Shown here: in pieces, positions 11,481-23,960 of the stretch
Layout: the number at the start of each line of letters is the position of its first letter
Numbering within the stretch: position 1 is the first letter of the stretch
Source of the DNA: Mantis religiosa
Taxonomy: Eukaryota > Arthropoda > Insecta > Mantodea > Mantidae
Assembly (NCBI GenBank): GCA_030765055.1
Contig: CM060947.1
Span: forward strand, 47,365,547-47,429,546
Reading direction: 5' to 3'
Length of the DNA stretch: 64,000 bases
Notes under the pieces: generated by a model
Seen by the model: the letters and a program-made list of their open reading frames with translations, nothing else
What the model was told of the DNA's origin: nothing
The model's database searches: none
Made by a program: the position numbers and the translations under genes

Positions 11481-12639
11481 ATTTTTTGGCAAATTTATTA
11501 TTTAGCTTTCACGGTTTCAGGGTTACAAAAGTTATCAACCATACAATTAGAATTTTCATGTTAAACATATTTTGGGCTGGACGATTTTCTAGAAATCTTT
11601 CGCTGGCATGCTTTAAGTACGTCCAGCTAACATGTCGTTTGATATTCGTTAGATTTTTCATAGTTTATCCTTTAGCTATATGACACAGATCAAACATGGG
11701 TGATTTTGGCATCAGTGGATCACAAAACGTAATTGTGGCAAAATTTCAATATACATTTTAAATGAAACATAATACTTCCTCTACGTAGCAATTATAGAAG
11801 GCAAGGAAAGGAATAAGTTTGTCGTCCACATCTTAACTTCTACTTCAATTCACGCGAGGCAAATTTTATTCGCTTTAACGATAATCACGATTTGTTGTTA
11901 GTGTTTCGTTTTGTGCACTGCAGCAAACTAAAAGTGCGTCATCTGACTTGAGCTCCTGGAAACATGCAGCTTGTGTACTAGAAGTTTCCTGCTAATCAGG
12001 CAGTGCCGAACATCTTGACACAATCCATTAGCATGTCTCAGGTACGAGGCAACCATCTCAAGGAAACTGTCGCAAACATTCCCTTGAAGGTAACAAGACC
12101 GAAGTAAAGTGTTGTTCTTTCTTATTACATTTAATTTTTAAAAGCCTTCGACTGTTTGCTCAGTCTTTGCACAGAGCAAAGGTTCAGAAAGTTATCTTTT
12201 CCATTAACTTTCTGGGGGCAGATTGCAAAGGGAATTGGAAAACCAAATTGGCATTATAATCCTGCTAATATTAATAGAATATATTTTATAATATATTAAT
12301 TCTTACTTTCACTACCACATACTTTAAAGTAGAGGAAGTGTTACATTCTACATAATAATTGGATGGGATTTCACCGTAAATGTGTTTCGATATTCTTTGA
12401 ATGCACAAATAAGAGAGAGGGAGAGAGAGAAGAAAAGAGTTTAGAAAAAGGTGTGATGCAAGCGCTTGTAAAACAAAAGCTGGTTAAATACCAAACCGGT
12501 ATGTTAGTCTTTATGCTGAATGATGTTTAGTAGCCTTAGTCTACCTGTTAATATTTTCTTGTTACATAAATTTCAATAAATAACATTTACAAAACGTTTT
12601 ATAAGAAAATGAACCATGACCTTTTCTCTATGTAAAGAG
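11481..12639. other. Non-coding, with a short DR1 trace
   Basis: A short DR1-like motif (AATACTTCCTCTACG) is at about 11,769. There is a GA-rich run at 12,410-12,430. No gene recognised. Confidence 0.4.
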
Positions 12640-12845
12640 TAGCTTTCTTTAAAATAAATCTTAGTGCAGCGTGCTTCGAAAAAGCTAAACATAAATACCA
12701 CATTTGGTATTTAAGCAACTTCCTATTTTTTGAGTTATGTTCAACAAAGACATACACGTGGGTATATATTGGAGTTCAGAAGATTTTAAAAGATTTAAAT
12801 ACCACTTTTTGAGTATATTACAATACGTCATCTTACCTTTTAGAT
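12640..12845 (-). repeat. DR1 dispersed repeat, inverted partial copy
   Basis: On the minus strand the order AACATAACTCAAAAAATAGG, TTAAATACCAAATGTGG and TTTAGC matches the start of DR1. Confidence 0.5.
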
Positions 12846-13535
12846 GTAGATGATGTAGAAGGTAAAAATTAATTTGAAATCACGCTGTATATAGCTGCTT
12901 GTTTTGTTTCTCCCTTTTTATGTAAATATATACATATATATACATATATATACTACTGTTGTGTTAAATATATTAAGAACATAAAAAACAAGAATCTATT
13001 TTACTTGGAAAATTTTACTTGGAAAATTTTACAAATAAAAATATTTCCAAAACCCAACCGATTCTGTTTCTTTTCCCGTTTTCTTTCTTGCTAATGAACT
13101 TGATAAACCATAAAAAGTAATTTTACTTTCGGAGTCACCTTACCTCAGCAGTCCATATCCTGCAGCTTAAAGCGAACATGTTCCCTCAACTGGGAAATTA
13201 ATCTCAAGTCGCATGTGCACACAATTTAATTAAGAGCAAGGTTAGTCAATCATGGCCGTGACAAGACACGGCAAATTATACTGCTGGCGTCATCACCACC
13301 CCTCAGCTAATTATTATAACTCTGGAAAATTACAGCTCACGTAAAAACAGCAAGAGCTATGACTGCCACAAAACTACGATGATTAGGCTATATGAATATC
13401 CCGTTGAATTAATCTGCAGACCGCGCTTACCTGAAATCCAGCAAGACATAGCGTAAAATAAAGAAAATGTTTATACTAGCCAGCTTACCGATGTTACACG
13501 CTTATTCTTTAAACTCCAGTGAGGAATTAATTTTA
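12846..13535. other. Non-coding; AT dinucleotide runs and a 17-bp duplication
   Basis: Alternating ATATAC runs lie near 12,925-12,952. The sequence TTTTACTTGGAAAA is directly duplicated at about 12,999-13,031. No gene is recognised. Confidence 0.45.
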
Positions 13536-13688
13536 TTTACCTCCCCCTTTACGGATTCTTATTGTAATTACGTATGGTGTGGACTGGTCTCCCTATATAT
13601 ACTGGTGAAAAATTCTGAAACTCTACCCGACAGTTTTCCAAATTCTGGAAATACTGATAGCGTACTTGCGAGTAACTTTGGTAGAGGA
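13536..13688 (+). repeat. Repeat X, copy 2
   Basis: It matches the reverse complement of 10,753-10,892 from TTACCTCCCCC at the left to AGTAACTTTGG at the right. Unlike copy 1 it is not followed by a SINE-1 tail. The shared frame in both copies (LPDSF.NSGNTDSVLASNFG) is probably a by-product of nucleotide identity, because it stays open over only about 25 codons in each. Confidence 0.75.
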
Positions 13689-14640
13689 AAAATCTTCAGT
13701 CAGAATGGTCAAACTATTTTATTGATAGTTACGGATGTTTTAAATCTTGGTATTTTTATAATTACATAAATACTACAAGAGTTTCACATAAAGTAGAAAC
13801 TCCTTAACATATACAACACACTTCGCGCCACCACATTAACCTCCTCTCCGGAAGAACGTAGTCTATAACCTCGAAAAGAAATATTTTATTTAGTATAAAA
13901 TATTAAGTTCTATGTTATCAGGTTTCTCTCTTTATACAAATTAAACCTGCTAAAGAACTCGATCACGATATAATTATACAAGAAAGAAATCAAACCTTTC
14001 TTACATGAGTGTTATTTGATATATATAAAATCACTGCGTACATTTATAGAAATACAATACATATTATCCAGAAGTTTGGACACTTTCATTACATGCACTT
14101 CTGCACCATTTGATAAAGGTCACAATCGATTGTAAGTTTTTAAATTTTCTGTTCTGTTAGTTCAAGTGTACAGCAATGAACGGGCTTTTTTCTTGTGCAA
14201 CTATTTATATATTACGGAGTAATAGCATGTCTCGTTACTCTAGCATTTGTAGCTATTAAGTAATAAGTTTTTATTTTAACGCATGCATATTATTTTCAAA
14301 ACCAGAACTTACAATCATTTTTCAGTAAAAAAAAAAAAAAAAAAGTACCGATGGTTATATTCACTTGACTTGCTAACCATTCTTCAACAAACTATTCATA
14401 GAAAACCTTCTATTTACTGATGTTAATCAAGATATACCTTTCTAGAAATACTTTCATATTTCCTTTTAGATACAATGCAAATAGGAGAATACAGCAGGCT
14501 CAAGCAGAGAAAAATCTATCAAGAGCTATCTGCAATGAAATGGATTTGTTTCATTCTCTTTCTCAGACCAGGAAAACCTAAAAACACATTTCAATTCTCA
14601 CGAAAATAAAACATAACATTAATCAAAATCGTCAGGCACA
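13689..14640. other. Non-coding, nothing recognised
   Basis: AT-rich, with an A-run at about 14,327-14,344. No gene or element boundary found. Confidence 0.45.
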
Positions 14641-14691
14641 TTTTTTGAGAAATCAAATCTTTTAGATGTAGAGGACAGTTCGGTCGATTTT

Positions 14692-14915
14692 TTTTTTAAT
14701 TTACGTCCTCCAACGTTAAGTCATATCGGACGATGGATGAAATGATACTCAAATGAGTCCGGGGTCCATGGAGCTTAGAGTCACCCGACATTCGTCTATC
14801 AGGATAAGGGAAACCCCGGAAAAAACCTTATCCAGGTAACTTGCCGTGACAGATTCGAACTCGGGACCTCTTGAACGTGAGGCAGACATTCTACCACCAC
14901 GCTACCGAGGCGGGC
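14692..14915 (-). repeat. SINE-1, full length with 15-bp target duplication
   Basis: Full SINE-1 with head at the right. It is flanked by AGTTCGGTCGATTTT (14,677-14,691) and AGTTTGGTCGATTTT (14,918-14,932), a 15-bp direct repeat with one mismatch. This is the mark of target-primed reverse transcription by a LINE partner and fixes the element's ends. Confidence 0.93.
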
Positions 14916-15093
14916 AGAGTTTGGTCGATTTTCATGACCTCCTTAGGAGAAATTGAATTTAAAACTTCAAATTTGACAGGTAACCTAATCTTTATGTTGG
15001 AATTATGCTATTCACAGACACAGACACGGCTTCAAAACACGTATAACGGTCAGGGCATTGAATTTCTGGGTGGAATGCAACATTTCTCTACCT

Positions 15094-15323
15094 AATAGAT
15101 ACGTAAAATATGAAGCTATTAATAGTGAAGCAAACAAATATACATACATATAACAATTTGTAACTTAAAACTTCACTTATTAGAAATGATGAAAAATTGT
15201 TATATTTGTTTACTTCACTGTTAATGGCTTCATATTTTACGTCAGGACAATTTATAAGAAAAGTATAATCATTTCTTATAAAATAAGTGAAGTTTTAAGT
15301 TACAAATTGTTATATTTGTATAT
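15094..15323. mobile_element. 230-bp insertion with A-B-A'-B' inverted-repeat order
   Basis: Flanked by the 12-bp direct repeat ATTTCTCTACCT (15,082-15,093 and 15,324-15,335). Inside, segment A (15,101-15,142) is the reverse complement of A' (15,201-15,242) with three mismatches. Segment B (15,150-15,190) is the reverse complement of B' (15,268-15,313) apart from a 5-bp gain. The order is A-B-A'-B', not the nested A-B-B'-A' of a simple palindrome, so a single-stranded copy could pair only one set at a time or form a pseudoknot-like fold. No coding sequence. Class unknown. Confidence 0.75.
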
Positions 15324-15360
15324 ATTTCTCTACCTGTTATGCGTAGTAGGGAAAGTACAA

Positions 15361-16640
15361 ACTGTCTGAAGAATGAATATAGACGGCGAACAGTGGAAGT
15401 TTAAGCAAACACAATCACATAAGCGGTATTAAGTCACCATTCTTTGTATAATTACCGTTTGGCAATACTGGTATGCAGCAATTAAGTCTATTTCTGTGGA
15501 CGACTTAGAATCAACTCAAAATGTAAGCACCACCGCGCGAATTCATACGCTCACAAGACAATAAGTATTCCATGTGTTACAGTTTTGTAACGAGAAAAGA
15601 GGCGTAAAAGTTAATCATTCCGTTAAACAATGCTATATAAAGGACAGCAAAGGCAGTGGGGAAAAGTGGAGGAATTGTGCATAATATGATGAGAGGTTCA
15701 AAATTAATAGCGTACGGGAGAAAAACTTTCAACACCAGGTAAATATCGCCCACATCGAAAAAGAATGAATTCGATGAGTTGAACAATTTGTTGAATTTTC
15801 CGAGTTTTACGAACACAGAAGTGACATTCCTACAGACGTAGGTGAATTCATTAATGCTGTTAAAGAAAAGAGTGCTTTTGAAGATAAGGAAAAATTCTAG
15901 AGATAACTTAAAAGCATAGGGTATCGATTTTCTAACTGAAAAAATATGCGTCGTGTTACGTGCGCTGTGCTGATGTTTCGATGGTCAGACTGTACCGCAC
16001 TATATTCCCACCTTCTCCTACCTCCGTATACCGAGCCATGCTATACTAGCGACTTCCCCTAATATCTGCACTTATACATCTGACAGATTATAAACATTGT
16101 GTCCATTTAATAAGACTGACATTACAGTGCTGATTGCATGGTTCATTCATTGGCCAGTATGTTATTTGCTACCCCCGCTTCCATGCAACAGGAATCCATT
16201 CATATCTAACTTTAAGCCATCAGTGTGTTCGCCCCACGCGAAGTAAATCTGAGACAGGGGCTGGTTCCGCTTTCCTGCTGCGAACACCTTAGCTGCGACG
16301 TCAGTCCAATAATTTTCCCCATCTGTTGTTCATTGTTCACCTAAGCAAGTCAAATTTGGCGTGTTTCCGTGCGACATCAGTTGCTAGGAGACGGAACCTG
16401 ATTCTGAGGAGGGATGCCGAAAATGGGAGACTTGCTATAAAACTACGGGTATGTAGGGGAGAAGCCTACCGGATCATAAACTAAACCTCGATGTTGCCAT
16501 TTTTCTTTTCTTCGTGTAGCTGTTAAAGGTGCGGCGACACAGCTGTGGCGGTTCCCATAGTCAACTTTAGGGTCTGTGTCCCAATTATGCACATTTTAAA
16601 AGTATTCCTGGCAAAACATGGAAAACATCTTACCAAATAT
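15361..16640. other. Non-coding; possible promoter-like cluster 16,290-16,445
   Basis: Mostly unrecognised. Between 16,290 and 16,445 there is GACGTCAG (half CRE), CCAAT (16,303-16,307), GTTGCTAGGAGAC (loosely like an RFX X-box half) and CTATAAAAC (16,435-16,443), all in one orientation in a segment richer in GC than its surroundings. No convincing downstream coding exon follows. Confidence 0.3.
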
Positions 16641-16782
16641 TTTTAAAATGTTTACAATAAACAATATCTCCATTTTTACAAATTCATTTCTATGCAAGCA
16701 GCGAAAATTTTTTTAAAAATGTTTACAATAAACAATATCTCCATTTTTACAAATTCATTTCTATGCAAGCAGCGAAAATTTT
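16641..16782. repeat. 71-bp tandem duplication
   Basis: Two adjacent copies (16,641-16,711 and 16,712-16,782) share GTTTACAATAAACAATATCT through CAAGCAGCGAAAATTTT. They differ only in the length of T and A runs at the junction. Recent local duplication. Confidence 0.9.
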
Positions 16783-18179
16783 AATAAGTTTTATTATTTT
16801 GTTAGCAAATTTCAAACATGTTTCATGTATATTTCACGATGTAATATTAAATATGCTAACTACGTTACACTCAGCCGGTTTTACCACAGCGATTCCACAA
16901 TTCATTCTTTTCCTATCAATGTACTTCATTATGAATGGTTTCTATGAACATTTTGCTACAGGTAAAGTAAGTTAGAGGAGTTCTAAATCGCTATTCTTTG
17001 GTTTGTATACTTAGCTTTAATCTTAAGTATTATTTTGAAAAAAAAAAAAAAAAAATCAAGAGTCAAAGAATGACACATTATGTTTTTCTTAAAATACTGA
17101 AGAATTCAAAATATAGCAAATATTTACCAAAGTTCTTAAAGAAAACATCTTATTTGCTGTAAATAGTTATTTTAACGAGCTCCACTTTTTGCTTTAGACA
17201 TTAGTTTCATGCCGCTATAGTCTCATATCAATGAAAAAAAATAAAAAAATAAAGACTTTGCAGAACTTGTTAGTATTAATATATTAAAAATTTGTTGTAA
17301 CTTCACTAAATTACCTAGAGCTATTTTTAAATGGGAAAAAAGCCTTTACACACAAACCGTAGTTTATGGAAGTTTTCTTCAAAATGATTCCTTGGCCGGC
17401 TTAAGACAATAGCATAGTGGAAAGATGTAAATACTCTTGATTCTTTTTATATCGAAGTTAGGATAAAACGAAATTAGGCTGAATCATTACGTTGTTACTC
17501 GCGGATAACCTATCACCCCATTAGCCGTTCAGACCATACTTATATTTACCGTCAGTGAGTCATGGACCTGTTGAGCAGACACTCATATATAAATGTACTG
17601 ATGATGGTTTGGGTGTGGTTAGCTAGAGGTACATTGCTAAAAAGACCTATGCGTCTTATAATCTAAAATATGTGCTACACATGAATTTTTGTATTTTAAT
17701 GTAAAAGCAATCCTATGTACTACATATATTTGAATTTCATTTTTCACCTAATTATTCTTAAATAAAAAACTTGTTCTTCTATCTACTTCACGTAAATCGA
17801 GATAAACTGTAGAAACGCTTTTACTTCATATTTCTTACAAGCCACAATCAGAAAATGGGCGTTCGAAGCTGAAAACCATATTCCAACATTTTAATAAAAC
17901 CGGTCGCTATGAAAATAGAAAACGACTAAGTGAGAAAAGTACAAGCATTGGAAAATTCAAATCAATAAACAGCAAACATCTCAAAAATGGTCAGCTATGC
18001 AAAGAAATATACTTGACGAGATCTCATTTTTTACAAAATAAGAATTTGTCTATGTCTTAGGTGTACACTTTCGGGTGTTACTCCAACTTAACAGGGCTTC
18101 AACGGCATACTGTCCAAAATTCTAGGTATTCATGTCATACAATTGAAAAGTATATTAAAACATGTATTTTAACTAAAAC
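16783..18179. other. Non-coding, nothing recognised
   Basis: AT-rich spacer with an A-run at about 17,039-17,055. A 70-codon plus frame overlaps the duplication at its start. No domain is visible. Confidence 0.45.
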
Positions 18180-18465
18180 CATTACAGCCATTTTTCAGAC
18201 AAAGAGTTTTGAAAACTTTTCCACCTAACGTCCACGTGGTGGACATTTTCTGGTAGCTCTTCATTTCACATCTTTGGAAGATGCTGAAGTTAGGCACCTA
18301 ATTTGATATTTAACAGGCTTTAATTTCCGAGTTACAATGTTAGCAGTCACAAGGACACACGCATATGGTATTTTTAAATATTTCTTTTGATTCATGGAGC
18401 TTCAAATTGTGAACTTTCAGAGAAAACTCGGTATTAGATTTTTGGTGGAAGAGAAAGTAAAAACA
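18180..18465 (-). repeat. DR1 dispersed repeat, inverted copy
   Basis: Left to right: CATCTTTGGAAGATGCTGAAG, AATTTGATATTTAACAGG, TTCCGAGTTACAATG, CACACGCATATGG, then CAGAGAAAACTCGGTATTAG and TTTTTGGTGGAAGAGAAAGT. This is the complement of the DR1 5' part in reverse order. A further short inverted piece with TTTTTGGATGGAACACAATA lies at 18,725-18,745. Confidence 0.55.
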
Positions 18466-19129
18466 CATTAATAAAAATGTTGTAATAGTTTTTCATGCAT
18501 TATATGATGAATATATGGGGTGAGGGTGGACAAAAAGCTTATCAGTAGATTTTCAAAGATACAATGCCTTTATGGCTAACTTAAATACTAATATTAAATG
18601 TACGGTTTGATTTCTCATTTTAGTTGCTCTATTCAAACGCTGGTGTTCCCATGTACCATTTTCTAAGACACCTCTATATTTCAATTAAGCAAAAAGTCAT
18701 GAATGTCAGGAAATTTCAGAACGAATTTTTGGATGGAACACAATACTTCCTCTATTTAACATAAATAGAACGGTTGAGCAAATATAAGCAATCGACCAAA
18801 GAGAGATAACTGCTTTTCAGACGACGCCTGTTCCTCATAATTGGGAGCTTTACCCTAAAAACTGAACCATGTGGTCTGCTATTTGCAGAAGGGAAGTGTG
18901 GCGATAAACATGAAGGGGAGTGGAAGGATTCATGTACTCTAGTGAAAGCACTAATCTTTTCTTTGCTTGGTGACAGTAGCCATGGTAACTTCCAATACAC
19001 GCCCAGTGAAAGTTCAAACTTCCGTTTTGTATCGTAGTTGACTGGAAGGATTAATAATTTTTAGAGAAATTATAGAGAGATGGATCAATATTTGCAAATC
19101 ACAATCTATTTTTCTATTATTCCTACAGT
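18466..19129. other. Non-coding, short DR1 traces
   Basis: Apart from the DR1 fragment near 18,700-18,760 I recognise nothing. An 82-codon minus frame at 18,752-19,000 has no known motif. Confidence 0.4.
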
Positions 19130-20170
<1,041 letters not shown>

Positions 20171-20265
20171 AGAGAACATACTGATCAACTTTTAAAACAT
20201 TTGAATATCGCATAAGCACCTTATTCTTATTCTCTTACTTCTACTTATCTTCTATTTTTAATTTA

Positions 20266-20491
20266 TATCCTTTAACCTTTAAATTCATATCGGACGGTGA
20301 ATGGAATGGGTGAAATGATGCTCAATTGGTCCCAGGGTCCATGGAGCTTAGAGTTATCCGACATTCGTGTTTTAGGATAAGGGAAACCCCCGGAAAAACC
20401 TTATCTAGGTAACTCACCCTGACCGAGATTCAAACTCGGGACCTCTTCAACGTGAGGCAGACATTCTACCATCTATGCTACCGAGGCGGGC
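20266..20491 (-). repeat. SINE-1, nearly full length
   Basis: Head at the right (CCGAGGCGGGC ending 20,491) and B-box complement GAGATTCAAACTCGG with one substitution in the core. The tail is eroded: CCTTTAACCTTTAAATTCAT replaces the usual CCTCCAACGTTAAGTCAT. Confidence 0.88.
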
Positions 20492-21289
20492 ACTTATTAT
20501 CTTACTATCTTACCATTACTTATTCTCTTATTTCGTTTGTACCTACAAAGAAATATAAAATAAAATAAGTTCCAATAACTTTTATCTCCATTAAGATGTA
20601 GTAGGACGTAATGAGAATGTAATGTAGCAGCTACCGTATGTATTTATTTAGCAGTTGGAACTGACCCATGAGTCAATAGTAGCGAGGAGTTTCTCTCAAA
20701 TGGACCGTCCGATATTTTCTAAGATGTGTGCCCAAATCACGTGGTGGCTCGCAAGGGATTGGCTGTCCACATCCATCCTGCCTTGCTACACAACAAAGCC
20801 AGGGAACCTAGAACTAATGAAGTTAAATGACTCACTGGGGATTGCAGGCGGTCCGTACCTTGTGTATACGCGTCGCGGCGTTAACTTTGTTAATATCTGG
20901 AGCAAAACATTCTCGTTAACAGACTTGGTGTCTCACAGCACCGCTGTTAACAAGACACAACCACGTGAAGAAGCGGGTAAGGCCTTTCTGTCATTCAACT
21001 GTTGAAATCCATATACATATGTAGTGGCGGAACATGCCTACACCAGTTCATGAAGAGGATCGCCTTATTCTGGTTGCTTAAGGAATGTTTCATCAGAAAT
21101 ACAAGTTTTAAAACTTCCGAAATGTAAAAGCAAAGTATTTTTAGAAGGGGGAAAAAAGGTAAGTGAGCGCGCGTTTACTAACGAAGAACCGGTTAAATCC
21201 CTAACTTGATATAAAAAGCTCAGTGTGTTCAAAGATGCGACAGGAAGATTTCTAAGGAAAACTGTCACCTCATTCTACCGTTTATACCT
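20492..21289. other. Non-coding, nothing firmly recognised
   Basis: A 116-codon plus frame at 20,655-21,005 is locally GC-richer, with an E-box-like CACGTG at two places (about 20,737 and 20,962). The translation shows no family motif, so I do not call it a gene. Confidence 0.35.
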
Positions 21290-21800
21290 ATGCACAAGTT
21301 TTGCAAAAAGTGTATTTCCTCAAAAATGGCTTGAACCATGAAACACTACATATTTATTTACCTAAAGACCTTTTTTGTGACAAATGAAGTGTGCATCCTG
21401 AATTTTCTGGGAGTGGCTGAAAGAAATTTTGCATAACTTGCAAGGGGCAAAATATGCAATGTTACTGCACGAAAAACATATCAATGTATGCCCAAAACAT
21501 TTGAGCAGTTAATCATTCTATATTCCTTGCTATTATTTGAACTGCCCAATGCCTCCCACTTGACACAAATAGGAAGTCGCTCTTCCCCCCCCCCCTCACT
21601 CCTAGTTCCCCAAAGACAATCAAATATCAAAAGTCATCACATAGCGACAAACTCTTACAAGTTCTGACTACTGCATACTCCTGTTATATTCTCGTATCTG
21701 CACAAACCTAGACGTAACATGTAATAAAACATTACAAATGTCGTCGATTAATTTTAAGTACATAAAAGAATAAGCATTTGTGTAGAGAAGGTCGTTTTTA
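21290..21800 (+). repeat. DR1 dispersed repeat copy
   Basis: CTCAAAAATGGCTTGAACCA, GTGACAAATGAAGTGTGCAT, CCTGAATTTTCTGGGAGTGG, AAAAGTCATCACATAGCGAC, ACTACTGCATACTCC, ATGTAATAAAACATTACAAA and AGAATAAGCATTTGTGTAGA occur in DR1 order. A C-run (21,585-21,595) interrupts it. Confidence 0.65.
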
Positions 21801-22506
21801 TGACCGACTACCAGGTGTGGTCGCAAGTTCTCCGTTAGGATTCATGGCGTGACCTTGCTTCTGGAACCACCATATTCAACAGATGTCCAAAACAATAGTA
21901 AGCAATAATTGCATGTCTTCAATGCATTTAAAGAATCTCAGAAAATACTCAACTTCCCTAATTACTAATCTTTCCTCGTCCCCTGGTGATGGACTTATCC
22001 CACACTTGTATAGTAACATACTATTCTCTCCTCATTAGATATCATTAAATTATATAATTATATCATTATTATTCTCGCCTCATTAAATTACACATTAGCG
22101 TGTTTCTGAAACCAACCTATATGGATAGGGGTTTATTGTTATGCTGAGTGATGTATTCTTTTGTAGGCGGTTCTCCAAACTTCAGTTTACTTTCAGTAGC
22201 AGCTTTAGTATGGTTTTAATTTCTGAAAATATCTTAAGGGGTGCCCATGCAAAGCAAGGCATTTGCAAGCGAATGCTCCTAGGTCTTAGTTGCTTTTCTT
22301 AGCAAATAATTTCAATAAAAAGCGGTAATTAAATCTTACAATTTAATTGCAGCTAACTTGAAAATAAGTTTAAGGCTTAGGGACGTTAAATGCCAACGGG
22401 GAACAGAAACCTGTTTCTCGCGCGACAAACGAGTGCACAAAATATAAAGCTGTGCAGCTGTTTGGAATAGAAGGTTACGCAAGTTTATTAATAACATTAT
22501 GGTCAG
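21801..22506. other. Non-coding, nothing recognised
   Basis: AT-rich, with no element boundary or gene signal seen. Confidence 0.45.
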
Positions 22507-23085
22507 TGACCCCGATAAGGATTAGGATTTGGTAAGGAGGCGATTCGGCACGTAAATCAGTCGTGATCCAGTATACCTATGCTCCCAAGTAGGACACCCC
22601 GGGAGGATGAGACAAAGGAGACAGAGGGCGGCCGTCCCAAGGAGCCACGGCAATGCAGAGGGCACGGTCCCTACATTTTACTTAGAGACTTTACCTGGCA
22701 GGCCAGGATAACGGACATGACGCTCTACTGCGGTACGAAAAGGGCCCAGCAGGTGGTGCACAAATGGTCCCAGCAGCCGGTTCGGAGACCGGCAACCCCC
22801 ACCGGAGGAGGATGTATCATCCTGCCAACTATCGCGGAGACAGACACTTCTATCCTGAAAGACACCACCAGATGAGAGATGATGTGAAATGATAATGCAG
22901 ATGAAATGGAGGGACAAGAAATTCGGGAGATGTAATTAACCTACCCAGCATTCGTCTAACGACACGGGAAACCCCCCGAAAAACTTATGGCGCAGGTAGG
23001 TCGGCAACGGGAATCGAACCCGGACTTCGCAAATGCGAAACACAGATGAAACCGCCTGAGTCATTCCGCTCAGCTGCCCCCGGTA
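22507..23085 (-). repeat. SINE-2, long tRNA-derived element, with head
   Basis: On the minus strand it starts with a tRNA-like head: a GCAGCTGAGCGGAATGACTC start, A-box-like TGACTCAGGCGG, then B box GGGTTCGATTCCCG (within 23,005-23,025). A conserved body TTTTTCGGGGGGTTTCCCGT, then AGACGAATGCTGGGTAGG, and a long unique 3' region follow. It pairs with the truncated copy at 7,599-8,187. At about 580 bp it is long for a SINE. The body block resembles the one in SINE-1. Confidence 0.8.
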
Positions 23086-23227
23086 AATAAGTCAGAATGA
23101 GGGTTTAAATTTCCCGTAAAATTTTGTATTTTTAATACTGAAATTGCTAACTTATATACATTACAAACAGTTTACCTAAAATATTTATCATAGATTTGTA
23201 AACATATCTAATAACACAAGTAAAAAC

Positions 23228-23262
23228 AGACTGAAAAATCCAATGCCGTAACCACGGATCAT
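23228..23262 (-). repeat. Fragment of a third tRNA-like repeat
   Basis: AGACTGAAAAATCCAATGCC followed by GTAACCACGGATC matches the repeat at 41,318-41,400, with the B-box portion missing. Confidence 0.4.
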
Positions 23263-23903
23263 AGGCTTTTGGTGTCACTACTGTTATATAGCAACATTAT
23301 TGCTTGTATGACATTAAATTTCCTAACTGAAACACATTTAGCCAACACAGGCTTGTGTGAAATAACAATTAATTACCACTAACTGACCAATCGAAGTTAA
23401 CTATGAAGCTCAGAACCTAGTATTTATGAGATTTTAAGTCGAGGCTCGAATATGTTGTATCAAAATAAAGCTGAGAAAACCTTGTGGCTTACCGAGAAAA
23501 TTGTCAGTTTACATTTTAGAATATGTGGTCTGATGGACTGTATTGATTGCCATACTGGCATATAATCATAAATATGTGAACATATTAATCGATATATAGA
23601 AAGTGCCACATAAGCGTATCTCCTAAATGAATAGGCAAAACAAACAAAGCTCTAAACTTTATTAGAGCAAGAATTCCTCTAAATTATAGTCTGAAAAATG
23701 TTTCTATTGACCTTATGGAGCCTAGCGAGCTAACCTCAGTATACTTTCTTTTATGCCTTCCCTTAACAAGTTAACCACCTTTGTTTAGAACTATTTCTTG
23801 CTTTTCTTTTTCTTAATTTCTCTCAACTAAATGTTGAGCTGTAATAAGAGATTCCACTGAATTTTACTGCAGTACACTGTACTAAATTATATAATTAATA
23901 ATT

Positions 23904-23960
<57 letters not shown>

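Larger units (their letters stand above)
14641..15360 (-). repeat. DR1 dispersed repeat, inverted copy hosting two insertions
   Basis: With the two insertions removed, the remaining sequence reads as an inverted DR1: GAAATTGAATTTAAAACTTC, GGAATTATGCTATTCACAGA, then GGGTGGAATGCAACATTTCTC running into TACC..GTAGGGAAAGTA. A SINE-1 sits at 14,692-14,915, and the A-B-A'-B' insertion at 15,094-15,323. Confidence 0.55.

Noticed and set aside
22579..22917. GC-rich frames on both strands that look coding
   Set aside because: They lie inside the SINE-2 copy. The other copy at 7.6-8.2 kb does not keep the same frame.
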